From the NCBI GenBank assembly GCA_015178975.1, contig WHVD01000015.1, positions 124,001 through 188,000 on the forward strand: a stretch of 64,000 nt of DNA, read 5' to 3'. This document shows positions 34,366 to 47,093 of this stretch, in pieces (the first letter of the stretch is position 1; each line of letters begins with the position of its first letter). Both the position numbers and the translations under genes were made by a program. The DNA comes from Hysterangium stoloniferum. Its lineage: Eukaryota; Basidiomycota; Agaricomycetes; Hysterangiales; Hysterangiaceae. The notes under the pieces are model-generated. The model did no database searches, had not been told where the DNA came from, and saw only the letters and a list, made by a program, of their open reading frames with translations.

Positions 34366-36430
34366 TTATAATGTTAGCATCTGCCGGGTTCTCCTTGACT
34401 GAACGTATGTAAATGATGGCTCGTTAGGGACCACTTTCTCGCGATACAGTGATACATAAGGAACTTTGATATGTTTTGTGCACACAAGGAACATTGCATC
34501 ATGAGCAAGTGAAATCAGACCTAGATTGTCTGACTTCATAGTCATAAGGTAATTGCTGATGTTGAGCCCTACATCTGTAAGTAATTTCCACAACCAAACT
34601 AATTCTTTGGCTCCCTTGGTTAGGGCTACATATTTGGCTTCAATCATTGACAAGGCTACAGTCCTTTGCTTCTTTGAACTCCAAGCAATGCAGCCTCCAT
34701 TAATTAATATAATGTAGCCACCAATTTACAGTGCATAATCCCAATTTGCGTAGTCTGCATCAACATAGATTTCTATTTCAATTTGATCACCTGATTTATA
34801 AGGAATGCCTTTATCTTTGGTCCCCGTAAGGTACCTCAAGATGTGTTTAATAGCTATCCAGTGTTCATTTGAATAGCAATTTGTGAATTGGCTTAAGTGT
34901 TGAATGGCAAACACTATATCAGGTTGAGTTCCCAGTGCCACATACATGAGTGATCTGGCTACCTTTGCATAGGGTTCATTGATGACCAGTTCACTTTTGG
35001 AGTCCAGTGTGGGCACATTGAATTTGGTAGATTTATTAAGGGGTGTAGATACTGGATTGGCATCCTGTATTTGGAAACCAGATAAGATGACATTGATGTA
35101 CTGTATGTCCCTTGTGATATCTTGGGTGTTTGTTAATATCTAAGCAAAACAGGGAGAGGAGGCTCTAAGTCAGGAGGGCCGATGATGGTAACTAAGTCAA
35201 TTGGGGGCCAACAAAAGAGATTGTACTAGTTGGGAGGTCCAACTCTATAAACATAGTGAAGCTTGGCTTCAACTTATGTGACAGAGTGGATAGTATGATA
35301 GGAATGAAGATCAACACTTAGTCAATCAACTGGAGGGCTGAATTACTAAGAGTTGTAAGGTAAGGGGTCATGGCTTGCTGAAGACACCTTCAAGGGTATT
35401 AGAATAGGAGTAATAGGACTGAGAACTAGAAGGGGGTAATCTAAGTTGATATTTGAACTGGAGAACTGTAGCATACATGGAAAGAAATTTATACTACAGT
35501 GAGATGGATGATTGGGGGGCCAATCAGAAAAGCAAGAGTGATGATGAGTTAAAAAGTAGTAGGGGAAGGAAAAGGGATCCAAATGGGACTAAATACAATA
35601 TAACAAGGTATTCTAAAAAGGTGTGAGGTGGCAAATGGGATATATAAGTGGAAACAGTGATGGGGGGAGTGAACAGGATGGAAGGCTAAGAGGCTAAGCC
35701 ACAAAGAAACAAGTGTTGGGGGTGCCACGAGTGGTGATACTGTGAGTGAGGATACCAATAGCAGGATGCCGGAGGGTTATGAAACTAAAACAGATTGTGG
35801 GGGTCTGAAATGACAGGGATCCTAACAGTGTTCTGGCTTCCCAATCCCTTTGTATGAACATTCCTAGGATTTTTTTCATGTCCCCTAAATCAGTTATAGT
35901 GAAATTCTTATTTAATTCCATTTTAATCCTTGTCATGCCCTCCTGTATGTTTGAAAATAATTCTAAGTCATCCACATAGACTACAATGACTTCAATAGTC
36001 AGCCTATTATTGATCCTAATGAAAATACATTCATCAATGGGTAAATCCCAAGTTGAATAATGTCATCTTTAGGCAATGATGCCAAGCACAACCTATCTGT
36101 TTGAGTCCATATAGCACCCTGTATAATTTAAGAACTCTGCTGGATCCATAAAAATTGTCCAGTTGTTTCATATAGATTTCTTCTTGAGAATAGGGTTCAA
36201 GTAAGTGCTCTTAACATCCATTTTTCTATTTCCCAATTTTGAGCAGCTCCCAAAGCAATCAAAGCTCTAAGTGAAGCAAACTTGAGTGCTGGTGAAGTAA
36301 TTTCATAATAATCCATTCCAGGATGTTGTGTGAACCTGTTGTGTGAACCCCTGTGCAACTAGGCAAGCCTTTGCCTTTTCAAATTTCTCTTCTGGACTTG
36401 TTTTGGTAGCATACATCTACCATCATCTTG
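34366..36430 (-). pseudogene. Copia pol remnant (reverse transcriptase and RNase H), split by LTR2
   Basis: The minus strand from 36430 reads ATKTSPEEKFEKAKACLVAQ, PGMDYYEITSPALKFASLRAL, DVKS, YMKQLDNFYGSS, LYGLKQ and IVVYVDDLELFSN (active-site YVDD intact), then LGDMKKILGM. LTR2 interrupts at 35827-35131. The text continues with SLMYVALGTQPDIVFAI, ILRYLTGTKD and VDADYANWD, then RNase H (IEAKYVALTKGAKELVWLWK) ending about 34366. Several stops and shifts are present. No LTR of its own was recognised. Confidence 0.85.
35131..35827 (-). repeat. Solo LTR2 in the copia pol remnant
   Basis: A 697-bp unit reads TGTTAATATCTAAGC to GGGATCCTAACA on the plus strand. A perfect GTGTT duplication flanks it (35126-35130 and 35828-35832). 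A segment of the LTR between the shared LTR motif and ACAGAGTGGATAGTATG is shorter than in the 37772 copy. Confidence 0.88.
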
Positions 36431-36824
36431 CTACATAGACGTTGACAGACGAGCCAGCAGGGAAACCTGCTGCCTCACAGCATGACCTACGTCAGCTTTG
36501 GTGATCATTGATCTTGGGTTAAAGCCTCTACCTCCTGACAGGTGTACTGCCTAACTGTATACTACCCACCATTGGGTCTCAAGATGCTTGGAATTTCATT
36601 GTGCACAAAGGTCAGCACAAATTGATTATCTTATCACTCCCTTTGGACCAGGCTCAGTAGTAGACTCCTAAACAGTAACTCTGGGAGGATGAAACGGTAG
36701 GGGTAGTGGTATCCCCCTGATGAGAGCTTTTGTCAGCTCAAAACCATTACAGTCTGTTTCTCCTAGCCACCCTCTACTCTAGCTGACAAAGTTCAATCTT
36801 CGGAGACAACTGATTGTGGCAATT
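36431..36824. other. Unidentified sequence interrupted by LTR1
   Basis: This sequence and its continuation at 37644-37771 are neither host gene nor a recognised element, but they are joined by the CAATT duplication around LTR1. They could be part of another old retroelement. No coding match was recognised. Confidence 0.3.
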
Positions 36825-37643
36825 TGTTAGGATACACACACAGGCCGGGTCTCCGGAGAAACCCGCGGGATATCCAGTAGGACTTGGCTTCAGCTTATAG
36901 GCTGCGCCCTCGCTAGATCGTGTTGTCCAATTTCAAACGGACGGACGGGGATCCCGGGGAGTCCAGGTGGGGTTCGTGGGTCGTAGGTCGTAAGTCGGAG
37001 GTTGTGGGTCATAAGTCGAGTTGGTTGAGAGAGATAGATGCGCCGGAGCCTGTGGGCTCCGACTAGTGCGAGCGATGTGAATCGAGTAAGGTTTTAGAGC
37101 GGAAAATATTATTAGATTACTGGGGGGAATCTAAGCTAATTTTCTGACTGGATTGTATGTACAACATCTGCCAGTTTATATAGACCGTGGAATGCATGAC
37201 ATACCAAATCCAGTAATAATGAAACGAAACTAACAAAACATGAAACGGGAATAGTAAACACCAAATTGGTGTTAGGAACGGGACGGAACGGAGCGGAGTC
37301 CGAATTGTGACAAAGCATAACCCATAACGGGAAACGGAGCAGGAGTGGAGTCCTAAATCGTGACAGGTCATTTGACTAAAATGGGAACGGGGCTCGATTA
37401 GAGCGGTGACGGGATTCTAAGCAGGGACCGGTGACTGATGTGTGGGACGAAGATGGACATAGACAGAGACGGAGTCCGGGGGAAGTCCGGTGACTGATAT
37501 GTGTCGTAATGAGGTCGAACGTAACGAGTCTTGACGTAACGGAGTCCAGGCGGGAAATCCTATAAACAGATGATTGGTGCTTGTAGCGCGTGGGGGCGTA
37601 CGGGTTAGTGCCCGGAGTCCAGCAGGATTGTTCGGTCGTAACA
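36825..37643 (-). repeat. Solo LTR1, CG-rich (young) copy
   Basis: An 819-bp unit begins TGTTAGGATACACAC and ends GGTCGTAACA, with a perfect CAATT duplication (36820-36824 and 37644-37648). It keeps many CG dinucleotides that read TG or CA in the copies at 3440 and 4811. Confidence 0.9.
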
Positions 37644-37771
37644 CAATTGATAAGGTGGTGGTCTGCCCAGTGGTGCTCTGGTGGATGCTGGTGACCATGC
37701 ATTGCCATGGTCACCTTGCTAACCCAATGACATCCTATTGTTGTCCTGCCAGGTGGAAAATTGACTAACTC

Positions 37772-38517
37772 TGTTAAGATCTAAGCCAAATGGGGAGAGC
37801 AGGTTCTAAGTCAGAGGGCTGATGATGGTAACTAAGTCAATCAGGGGGCTGACAATAGAGATTGTACTAGTTGGGAAGTCCAACTCTATAAATGTAGTGG
37901 AGCTTGGCTTCAACTTATATGTTGCACCCTCACACAAACTGTTAGGGTGCTCTGGTATTTCAAACAGAGCAGATAGTATGATAGGAATGAAGATCAACAC
38001 TTAGCTCAATCAATTGGAGGGCTGAATGACTAAGAGTCATAAGGTGAGGGGTCACAGCTTGCTGAAGACACCTTCGATGGTATTAGAATAGGAGTAATAG
38101 GACTGAGAACTAGAAGGGGGTAATCTAAGTTGATATTTGAACTGGATATTTGTAGCATACATGCATGGAAAGAGCTTTATACTACAGTGAGATGGATGAT
38201 TGGGGGGCCAATCAGAGAAGCAGGAGTGATAATGAGTTAAAAAGAAGTAGGGGAAGGAAAAGGGATCCAAATGAGACTAAATACAATACAACAAAGTATT
38301 CTTAAAAGGTGTGAGGTGGCAAATGGGATGTATATGTAGAACAGTGACAGGGGAGTGAACAGAATGCAGATGGGATGCAAGGCTAAGGTGCTAAGATACA
38401 AAGAAACAAGTGTCAGGGCACTGCAAGTGGTGCTACCATGAGCAGGTGTACTAATAGTGGGATGCCAGAGGGTTACAAGGCTAAAACACCTTGCAGGGGT
38501 CCAAAATGACAGGGATA
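37772..38517 (-). repeat. LTR2 copy, one end truncated
   Basis: Begins TGTTAAGATCTAAGCC and matches the 35131 copy to ATGACAGGGAT at 38515, then stops before the expected CCTAACA end. No duplication was found. Confidence 0.8.
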
Positions 38518-38887
38518 GGGGGCGACAGGCGACAAAGTCCCTTGTAGATTACAACACTAAGCTACTATAAAGTACTACATGGTCAAATATCCATTGAAAA
38601 TACTACCTGTAAGATAATACAACCCAAAAGACCTACCAGAGACTGTGCGCATCCCCAACGGCTTGCAACACACAATAAATCCCAACACCTTCCAGTATAG
38701 ATAAACATGTCTGTTCACAGCGTTACTTAGAGAGCATGACCCATGTCACATGGAGGTCATACCTATCACATGTGGATTAATATTGGCTTATGAGTGCCGC
38801 TCTCATCTCAGGAGTGAGAGATGGATGTGACTTCCGATACATTCCAGAAATTTTACAATTACACGATATATATCACCAAAAAAAACC

Positions 38888-41800
38888 TCATCGTAGAACT
38901 AGTTCTAGTTCTATCCCTCGCAGGGGAAGTCCACAAACGCCGCGCTCACAGATCCGTGCTTCTGGGAGCTCCATCGACGCAGTAGTTTTCGAAGCAAGAT
39001 TATCCACTAAGCTACGTATCACTTGGTTATGCTTGGCAAGCCAACTTGGAGGAGCATCGGGATCGATAAGAATGAGACTCCTGTTGGGGACGAAACGCGA
39101 CCGAATATACTTCAGGAGTGCTTTGGTGGCTTTCTCACGCGAGGAGCCAATCACAATGACCTGTTGTTACGATAAGTGCAATTATCACTAATAGGGAAAA
39201 TAATATACCTCTTTCATGCCGCGGGAGCCCATCTCTGCTGCAGCTACCATCATTCCAAGAGCATGAGGCGCTCTCAAGATCATCTGGCTTTGGGACGACA
39301 ATGTTCTTTCCGCCTTGGACCTTAGATCGTATTCTTCTGAGGCGATTAAAGAAGAAAGACGATATAAATTTGACAGGGAGACGGATAGCCCAGATGGCTC
39401 GGCCCCATCTTGGCTGTCTTTCAATCTTACAAGGATATGGGCATCATCAGCTGGGGAAGCGAAGTAGCCGCCTCCTTCTTCATCCCAGAAGAGTTCATCT
39501 TGACGCTTCTGAAGTTCAGCTGCGAAAATGAGATGGTCTTCGTGGCAGGTGGCTTCATACATGTCAAGAAGACCTGAAAAATGAAGTACCAAAATCCCTA
39601 AATCAAATCAAGTCTCGAGATCAAAAGTTATACATACCAGCTATCATTCCAGCATAATCTTCGCACATTCCGGCGGGACCTCTTCCGTCTCTCCAGCTAC
39701 GACAAAGCTCACGCCGCTCTTGATCCCATAGATTCTGCTTCGTGAACCTTACAACGGCATCAGCCATCTCCATTGACTTCGCAACAGCGCTTGTGCCATC
39801 TGGGAATGTCAGATCTTCGTCTAGAATTGACGCGGCACGAGCAAGGGCAGACAGCATGAGTCCGTTCCATGCAGTAACGATTTTGTCGTCGAGATGTGGC
39901 CGGGGTCGATTAGCATCGCGATATTCCTTGAGTTTTATGAGCGATGAGTCAATGAGTTGTATCGCGTCGCTGATTGAGATGTTATGTTTTGAAACCAATT
40001 CAGACATAGACATGCGAATATACAATTGATTCTAACGATATTGGCGGGAATAAAAGAATTAGGAATTTTTGGCTGCAGTAGAAATGACCACACCTGGTTG
40101 GTAAGTTCGTTGTGTGCATCATTCTCTGGATCCACGTTTCCCTCTTCTTTCACTCCGAAATAATCCTCAAATATAAGAGCATTGTCTCCCAGGATCTCGT
40201 CAATAGTAGACTTCTGCCACACCTAATACTCCCGATGGGATAAAACTCATCCTAAACCATCAGGTGTCACACTCACGTAAAATGCTCCTTCTTTTGCTAT
40301 CGTGTCTGATTTGGTGGGAAGGGAATCAGCATCCTCAGCTGAATAAAATGCTCCTTCTGGACTACGAAGATCTCGAGCACTGTACTCTATGATATCCATG
40401 GCCATTTTTTGCAATTCTCTCTTCAACCCCGGATCTTCCACTAGAGAAGAGCATTCCAGGGCAAAAATTGTCAGTTGAGCTTGATCGTATAACATCTATA
40501 TATATACGTTAGAATGTCGAATTTGAAGGAGAAAAGTTGAAAGTGACCTTTTCAAAGTGAGGCAAACGCCATTCTGTATCAACAGAGTATCGAGCTATCC
40601 CCTTACCGACATGGTCGTTGATCCCACCACGATCTATAGCAAGTAATGTTTTAGATACCATATTTATAGCAGTTTTTTTTTCAACTGGGTCTTCTGTGTA
40701 GTAGGCGTGGCGGAGGAGGGGATAGAATATCATGGAAGATGAAGGGAACTAGAAGTAATTAATATGACTGGGAATACATATCGTATTATATTAACATACT
40801 TTTGGTGCGCCACCGAAACCAGCATGCACATTATCAAAACCATCTTTCCATTTCTTGAACACTGTGTGCAGTGCTTGATCAATATTCACGTCACCGGCGC
40901 TTTCCAGTGGTGCCATCTTAATCGAAAGATTAAGTTTCTTTCGAGCAGGAAAATCTGAGATATACTTTAGCTATTTGTTTGAGTTGCTCAATAACAGCTT
41001 CCCCGGTGCCCCGAACTTTCGAAGAGTCCGCCTTCCAGCTAAGCAAGAGAAATGTATAAATGGCATGTGCTAGCCCAAGGGAATCTTCCTCACGTTGACG
41101 AAATACGTTCACATAAAATTTTGAAGGCCTCACTGGGAAAATACATCCCGGCGAAGAAAGGCGCAAGTTCTGGCGTCAACCCTACAGATGCTTAGGCTTC
41201 ATACCCATATTTCACTCAGTGAGACTCACAGACACTCATTGGCCAACCTCCTCTCCCATTAGTGGCTTGAACGCTGTATTGATTCATTGACTAAAGCACC
41301 ATGTGAATGAGTCGCGACTAACAATGTCATATACAATCTGAAGTTCTATGAGGTCAGCTCGAAAAATTAGATGGTGGGGTGGCCAACCTATCGACATCTG
41401 GACGCTCCTCACGATCTACCTATCGTAGTTTAACTGATTGATATACTGTGTGACACAATATATAGCCTTCCTTACTTTAACGTTAACAAATGACCTAAAT
41501 ATGTTTCGTTAATCATTGGCAGCCGGAGCGAGGATGGGGACTCACTTATTCATAACGGCAGCAATCTCTGGATCTTCAAAGGACTCGTGTGCCAGAACAT
41601 GACACCAATGACAGGCAGAATATCCCACACTCAAAAATATCTATGATGGAAAAATCAGCGCGATCGATAATCAACAGATCGACCTCCGGACAGGTTTATT
41701 TTCTTTAGCTGCTAGTTGGAACGCTTCCTCCGACCATTCATACCAATCCTAAAGTTCAATCAACAAATAGAGCATCACATCATGATACACTATTTGGACC

Positions 41801-42073
41801 AACCACTGGATTATTGGCATGCTGCAACAAATACGGCGATTTTGCCTTTGCAAGGCGGTTCTGATGCACACCTTGGCTATTCATGACAGTGGAAGTACTT
41901 GACAAAGTACGATACGAAGGGGTACTTTTAGACCTTGGTTTCTGGAAAGAATAGCTGATCGAATCTATAGGGACTTGAACTCTGTGGCCGGACTGCCTAA
42001 AGATTTTAGGTTGTGCAACTTGTGACAAGGTACGCTGAAACTGAAATGCGCGAAACATGCAAAGTTGTGGCAA
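38888..42073 (-). CDS. DUF255 / SPATA20-like thioredoxin-fold protein
   Basis: Homologue of bacterial YyaL and animal SPATA20: an N-terminal thioredoxin-like domain followed by an (alpha/alpha)6 barrel resembling N-acylglucosamine 2-epimerases. The start at 42073 gives a basic, Ser-rich leader ([20 protein letters not shown]) that could be a mitochondrial presequence (inference). It then has [48 protein letters not shown] with the CxxC pair, and [13 protein letters not shown]-type sequence. Later exons show [60 protein letters not shown] and [13 protein letters not shown]. It ends [15 protein letters not shown] with the stop at 38888-38890. About ten introns, no disabling change seen. The precise biochemical role of the family is not established. 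Confidence 0.85.
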
Positions 42074-44120
42074 GAGGGTGAAATATCATTCACACGCGGG
42101 GCGGACTGATGTCAAATGTCTCAACTTTGTTTAAATTCTTAGCCCAGAAGCCCGACAGTGATCAGAATCACGTGAGAGATGAGGGTTTACCAATCGTCCA
42201 ATGGTATAATCCAACTGATTATTTATGTCCTAACTAATAATTCGAATAGTTATACTATTTCCCCCCTTATTTTATCTTAGCTTAAGATTGTTTTAAGTAA
42301 ATTTGTAAGGCAATGGGACGTCTGAGGTCGATGCTTGAAGACAAGTATCAAGGTCACCTGGACCCTGTTCAGGCGTCAATGTAGGCCCGAGTTCACATGA
42401 TACGGATGTACCATCTCCACACGGCAGTCCTACTTTTAGCCTGTCATACCTTCATGTTAGATACATTTTCGTAAATAATGTGTCAAGGCCAGGCATATAA
42501 AATTGAAATCTACCCTAGGATTAAAGGTGGATAATACCATTTAACAGAAGTTTTCTGTTAATTATTGAGCGGTTGCGGGTAGATTGATTGTGGGGCGGAA
42601 TATTTATTCGACCCGTGCTTGAGGTATTTCCCCAGATACATTACTAAATTCTCAGAGTTAAACTCTAACGTATGAGGTAAAGCATACAGAATCAAGTTGG
42701 CTTTCTTCCGATCATTGATCGATCTAACACTGAATTTTTTCTATGACCATGGCTGTTTACCAGCAACTCATCGACCTCCCCCTGTAAATCTTACCGATAT
42801 GTGCATTCATGATCATCACCCAGACAAGTTATGTCTCGATCAAGATCGGTAGATACACGAGAGTTGAACTCGATACTACAAAGAATGCAGCAGATAATAA
42901 ACCATCAACATTTTTCCTTATCAGGCTGGTGCTTGATTAATACATTTTAACCTGCCATTCGCAGCATGGCGTTGTGGCTTAGGAAGCACCACATGCGTGT
43001 ACACCGAAGCATCATCTAACCCTGGTAGTGATCGACAGTGTTTTCGTTATCAGATTCACTACTCGGAAGACGCCTTTCAAGTAGATGATAAGATTCACGT
43101 TAGGTACAATCGTTCAATAATACCGGGTTCACTGGAGCTCAAGATACAGAGCAGTCACGTCGAGAAAGTTAGTTCAACCTGTGCAGTATGCCAACATCCC
43201 TTCAATGGCTCACTTCATGTCCCACAGACGAATGGTGAAAGGAGGGGGCAAAGGGACTTGAGACGAAGGGGTCAGCCACAAAGATTCCGTCTGCCAGCTG
43301 GAGTGGGTTCCACCTGGCTTGGCACCGGCCGTTTTTGATGGCCTCGCCCACTGCTTCACAGCCGATAGATGTGATAGGGGCAAAAACTTAAAAGGATCAA
43401 GAACGGCAGCTTTTCCTGCAACATCCTATCTAGTATAGGTATGAGACGGGTGACGACGCCTTAATTCTTTGACAATCAGGAGATGGTATTGCAATTCTTC
43501 TAGAGAGGTATTTGAATGATCTCAGTACGCATCATTCGAGTGAGATGAACGAGGTTTCATTGCAACTTATACGTTGAATATTCGATGCAGCAGAAACCTC
43601 TGTAAGTATTGTCAAAAAACCAGAATTCAATTCGGTAGAGATTTGCCGCGATCGCATGTCAAGGCGCACAGAAGCTCGAGGTTCTGGCATGGAAGGACAC
43701 CTGCGCCGTCATGTAATGTTGCTGACAATGTTTACAAACAGGTGGTTCGCAATCGGCGATAATAAGAATTCAGGTCGCGTACGCCGCAGCGCTTTCTATT
43801 TTTCGATTTCTTTATTCTAAAAGCTGAATATCCACAGCGGGTCTTTCGGGCAACGAAGACTTGGGAGATAAGGTCATGGCTCACTGCGGATTGACATATA
43901 ACTGTTGGCAGCCCCTGATGAGAGGACACAGCTAATTGGCTTTGTTTGGCTAAGCTGACGCGGTTGATGATGGTGGCTGCTTACATAAGCAGTGTTATCC
44001 GAAACCCTTTGCCCAAACGCACCCTTTGCCCAAGTTCAATTTACTCCTTTCTAGCTCCGCTGGCTCTTCGTTAACTTTCTTTCCGCTACCACTCCCATCA
44101 CCAGTCACTTCCCTCCTCTC
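42074..44120. other. Divergent intergenic region, no confident gene
   Basis: About 2 kb between the DUF255 and 14-3-3 genes. A 113-codon frame at 42997-43338 has no recognised family. The direct repeat ACCCTTTGCCCAA (about 43998-44035) and a CT-rich stretch just upstream of 44120 lie in the 14-3-3 promoter or leader. Confidence 0.4.
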
Positions 44121-44290
44121 GTGAGTTTTCCCCTCATTTTTTCAACGCGTTTTTCACTCATTATTATTCGTCATCTATCAGATACACAATACACACCTAT
44201 CACTTGCAGTACGTTTTCTAGAATGAACTAGTTTTTTTTTATACATCCACGCTGACCACGTCACTCCTTTTTTCCTTTCTTTTTTTGTAG
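44121..44290 (+). other. Probable 5'-UTR intron of the 14-3-3 gene
   Basis: The sequence CTCGTGAGTTTTC gives a strong donor at 44121, and TTTTTTTGTAG at 44281-44290 gives an acceptor ending exactly one base before the ATG at 44291. A 170-bp leader intron is the simplest reading; two shorter introns are possible. Confidence 0.55.
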
Positions 44291-45295
44291 ATGTCTGACA
44301 CCCGTGAAGACTCTGTCTACCTCGCCAAGCTCGCTGAACAAGCTGAGCGTTATGAAGGCGCGTTTTGAGCTGTTCATTCCCTTATCTCGATGCAATGCTG
44401 ACTGGTGATGTCTACAGAGATGGTTGAGAACATGAAGCGCGTCGCTTCATCCGACCAAGAACTAACTGTTGAGGAGCGTAACCTTCTATCTGTCGCATAT
44501 AAAAATGTTATCGGTGCCCGTCGCGCGTCTTGGCGCATTGTCTCCTCCATCGAGCAGAAGGAGGAGAGTAAGGGTAACGAGCAACAAGTTTCCATGATCA
44601 AAGGATACAGGGAGAAGATTGAAAGCGAGTTGGCCAAAATTTGTGAGGACATCCTCGACGTCCTCGGCAAGCACCTCATCCCCAGCGCGGCTAGTGGAGA
44701 ATCGAAGGTCTTCTACCACAAGATGTGAGTTTTAGTTTAAATGATTTGGGCGTTATATTTATTCATTTGCGACTTTGAACAGGATGGGCGACTACCATCG
44801 TTACCTGGCTGAATTCGCCACCGGTGACAAGCGCAAAGACTCGGCCGACAAGTCGCTGGAGGCCTACAAAGCCGCTTCAGATGTTGCCGTCACCGAACTT
44901 CCACCAACACACCCGATCCGTCTTGGTCTTGCCTTGAACTTCTCCGTCTTCTACTACGAGATCCTCAACAGCCCAGACAGGTAATCCACTTGATTGTTCA
45001 TTTCCCCGATACCTTCTTTAATGCCTTGCTTTAGGGCTTGCCACCTCGCCAAGCAAGCATTTGATGATGCGATAGCTGAGCTCGACACCCTTTCTGAGGA
45101 GAGTTACAAAGACTCGACCCTTATCATGCAACTCCTCCGTGACAACCTTACCCTATGGACTTCAGATATGCAAGACTCGGCCGGTTTGTAACATTTTAGT
45201 CTCTTCACATAAAGGCTTTTCTCACATTTCTTATCTTTACAGAGAAGCCAGAGGGTAAGGATGAGGCAGGTGACGCTGCAGCAGAGGCCGAATAG
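44291..45295 (+). CDS. 14-3-3 protein
   Basis: A phosphoserine/phosphothreonine-binding adaptor that works as a dimer in signalling and the cell cycle. Exons 44291-44357, 44418-44724, 44783-44980, 45035-45183 and 45243-45295 are in phase and give 257 residues, normal for the family. Signatures are [20 protein letters not shown] (14-3-3 signature 1), [34 protein letters not shown], and [20 protein letters not shown] (signature 2). The phosphopeptide-binding Lys, Arg and Tyr residues lie within these motifs. The C-tail is acidic, ending DAAAEAE. The first coding intron must start GC rather than GT to keep the invariant ERYEEMVENMK. It is well conserved and clearly functional. Confidence 0.97.
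44358..44417 (+). other. GC-AG intron in the 14-3-3 gene
   Basis: Exon 1 ends GAA-G and exon 2 begins AG-ATG, restoring Glu in the invariant YEEMVE. The intron then starts GCGCGT and ends CTACAG. No GT donor nearby preserves the conserved protein. Confidence 0.75.
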
Positions 45296-47093
45296 ACGGT
45301 TCGCTACCTGCCCTCTTCACCCACTCTGGCGTGACCCTGCCACAACCCCACCCCACCCCCCCACCTATTTCTTATGCATGTCATTAGTTCCTCGCCGTGT
45401 TCCGCATACATATTTTCAATCATTCCTACACAGTGCGTGTGTGGAATGGCCGATTCTATCGTTTGTTATTTGTTTCCTTCTACTGCCTGGTGGGGCCGGA
45501 GTGGGTTTCCTGTCCCGTCCGTTCTCATTTGTCTCTCGTTTTCATATTTTCTACTTTTCTGTTTAGTTTGATCGTGAAATGGCGAAAATAATCAGCTTGA
45601 CTAGAATGGGTTATTTCGTTTTTTGATTTGTGATGTGTCGTTGCGTGAAAGAAGATAAGATTGGCACTTTGAGGAACGCTGGTAAGTACATGATTGAGCT
45701 GTTGTCAACGTTGTATGAAGCCGCCGATTAAACACTGTACAGTTGTAGACTCTGCTATGTGGGTATACAATTTTGTTTATCACGGGTCATGGGCACCTTG
45801 GAAAAAGAAATTGGTGTTTTGTGACGAGATCTTTGTCGGAAATTCAGAATTGCAAAAAAAAAAGAGTAAGTCCCTCGATTTTTCTGTGAATTTCCAGTGA
45901 AGATAAAGTTGAGCTGCAGTTGCTACGTAACCTAAAAGTGGATCAGTGTTATTGCCTTGGGAGGTTTTTGAGAACATTCGAGAATGAAATGGGTTGTATA
46001 GGGTGGTTACGCATTTATGGTCGTCCTTGAGGGGGGTCTTGGCTCAAGCCATGACGTGTTGTTGCAGTGACGCAAGGCATGGGATAAAATTACGGAACAT
46101 GCAAAGGGAATATCTGTTTTTCCGGGTCCGAGTCGCTTACGGTGGTTGCTCCAACTTCCGGGGTTCTATCAACGATATGGAAACGATATGGAAACGAAGA
46201 GCGTTCCAACGAATGAGGGACACTTGTGCTGTTGATGTGCACATCTTACCAGTATTCAATATGACGCAGCGGTGGTGTCGCAAAATGTGGATGGGACATG
46301 ATGGGGAAATAGTATGGCCCCGCCAATCGAGGCACGCTATACAGGATTCATAGCTTAATTAACTAAGATGATGCGAAGCAAAAACACAGCGAATTCACAT
46401 TGCGTGGGGGGTTCAGAAAATCTATCTGGGAGATATTAATTAAATGGGGAATCTCGCTGCCGAACCGAGGTCTGTCATGGCCATACATCTCATCTCAGAG
46501 GACAGTAGCGCGTAGTTGCCAGTCGCTGCGCAGAATAACGTGTCTCAACTCCTGTACACCGCATCGGTAATGCCTTGTTCTTCAAGGACCAGCGGTGCGG
46601 GATAGCAGAGTTAGAACGCCTATCCTGAGCTGCAGTGACAACAAGGGCGTTGCAGCGGTGGGGGCGTTCCAAGTCATTCACAGTGGCCGCTGAGGGGGTT
46701 TGAACTTGAGCCTGAGGGAATGTACACCCAGGGAAAATTGCTATTTATCCTCATCTCTCTAATAATACAGCAGCACGTCTGAGATGTCTCTGTAAGCAGA
46801 ACTGGAAGGGAGAAATGGTATACCCGCCGCGGGGCGCCGATCCGCGCAGTTTCGAATGGTTCAGAGTCGTCAAGTAAAGCTCAAGGATGGCGTGATATTG
46901 CTGATTGTTATCTGTCCCTATCTGATACGATATCGCCTGACTTGAAGTGGCAATTGAAGGCGTTTCGTGAAGCAAGGTCCGATTTCGACAGGGGGCTGGC
47001 CCATCCCTAAGCAGCAAGGTCCATGGTTTTTCCAGGCCATCGAACGTTTTCTTATCTTTGTTCCATCATGACGAGGTAGTTAATTGTCCTGGA
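45296..47093. other. Downstream of 14-3-3; no confident gene
   Basis: The first few hundred bases are T-rich and fit a 3' untranslated region. The remainder has short frames only (for example 45994-46353 and 46751-47017, minus) with no family resemblance. No repeat of the LTR families is present. Confidence 0.4.

Noticed and set aside
42997-43338. 113-codon frame with Cys pairs as a zinc-finger gene
   Set aside because: Only one CxxC (CAVC) and no second ligand pair at a plausible distance. No introns or homologous motif.
45261-45566. Open frame at the end of the 14-3-3 gene
   Set aside because: It overlaps the last 14-3-3 exon and its T-rich 3' untranslated region in another frame.
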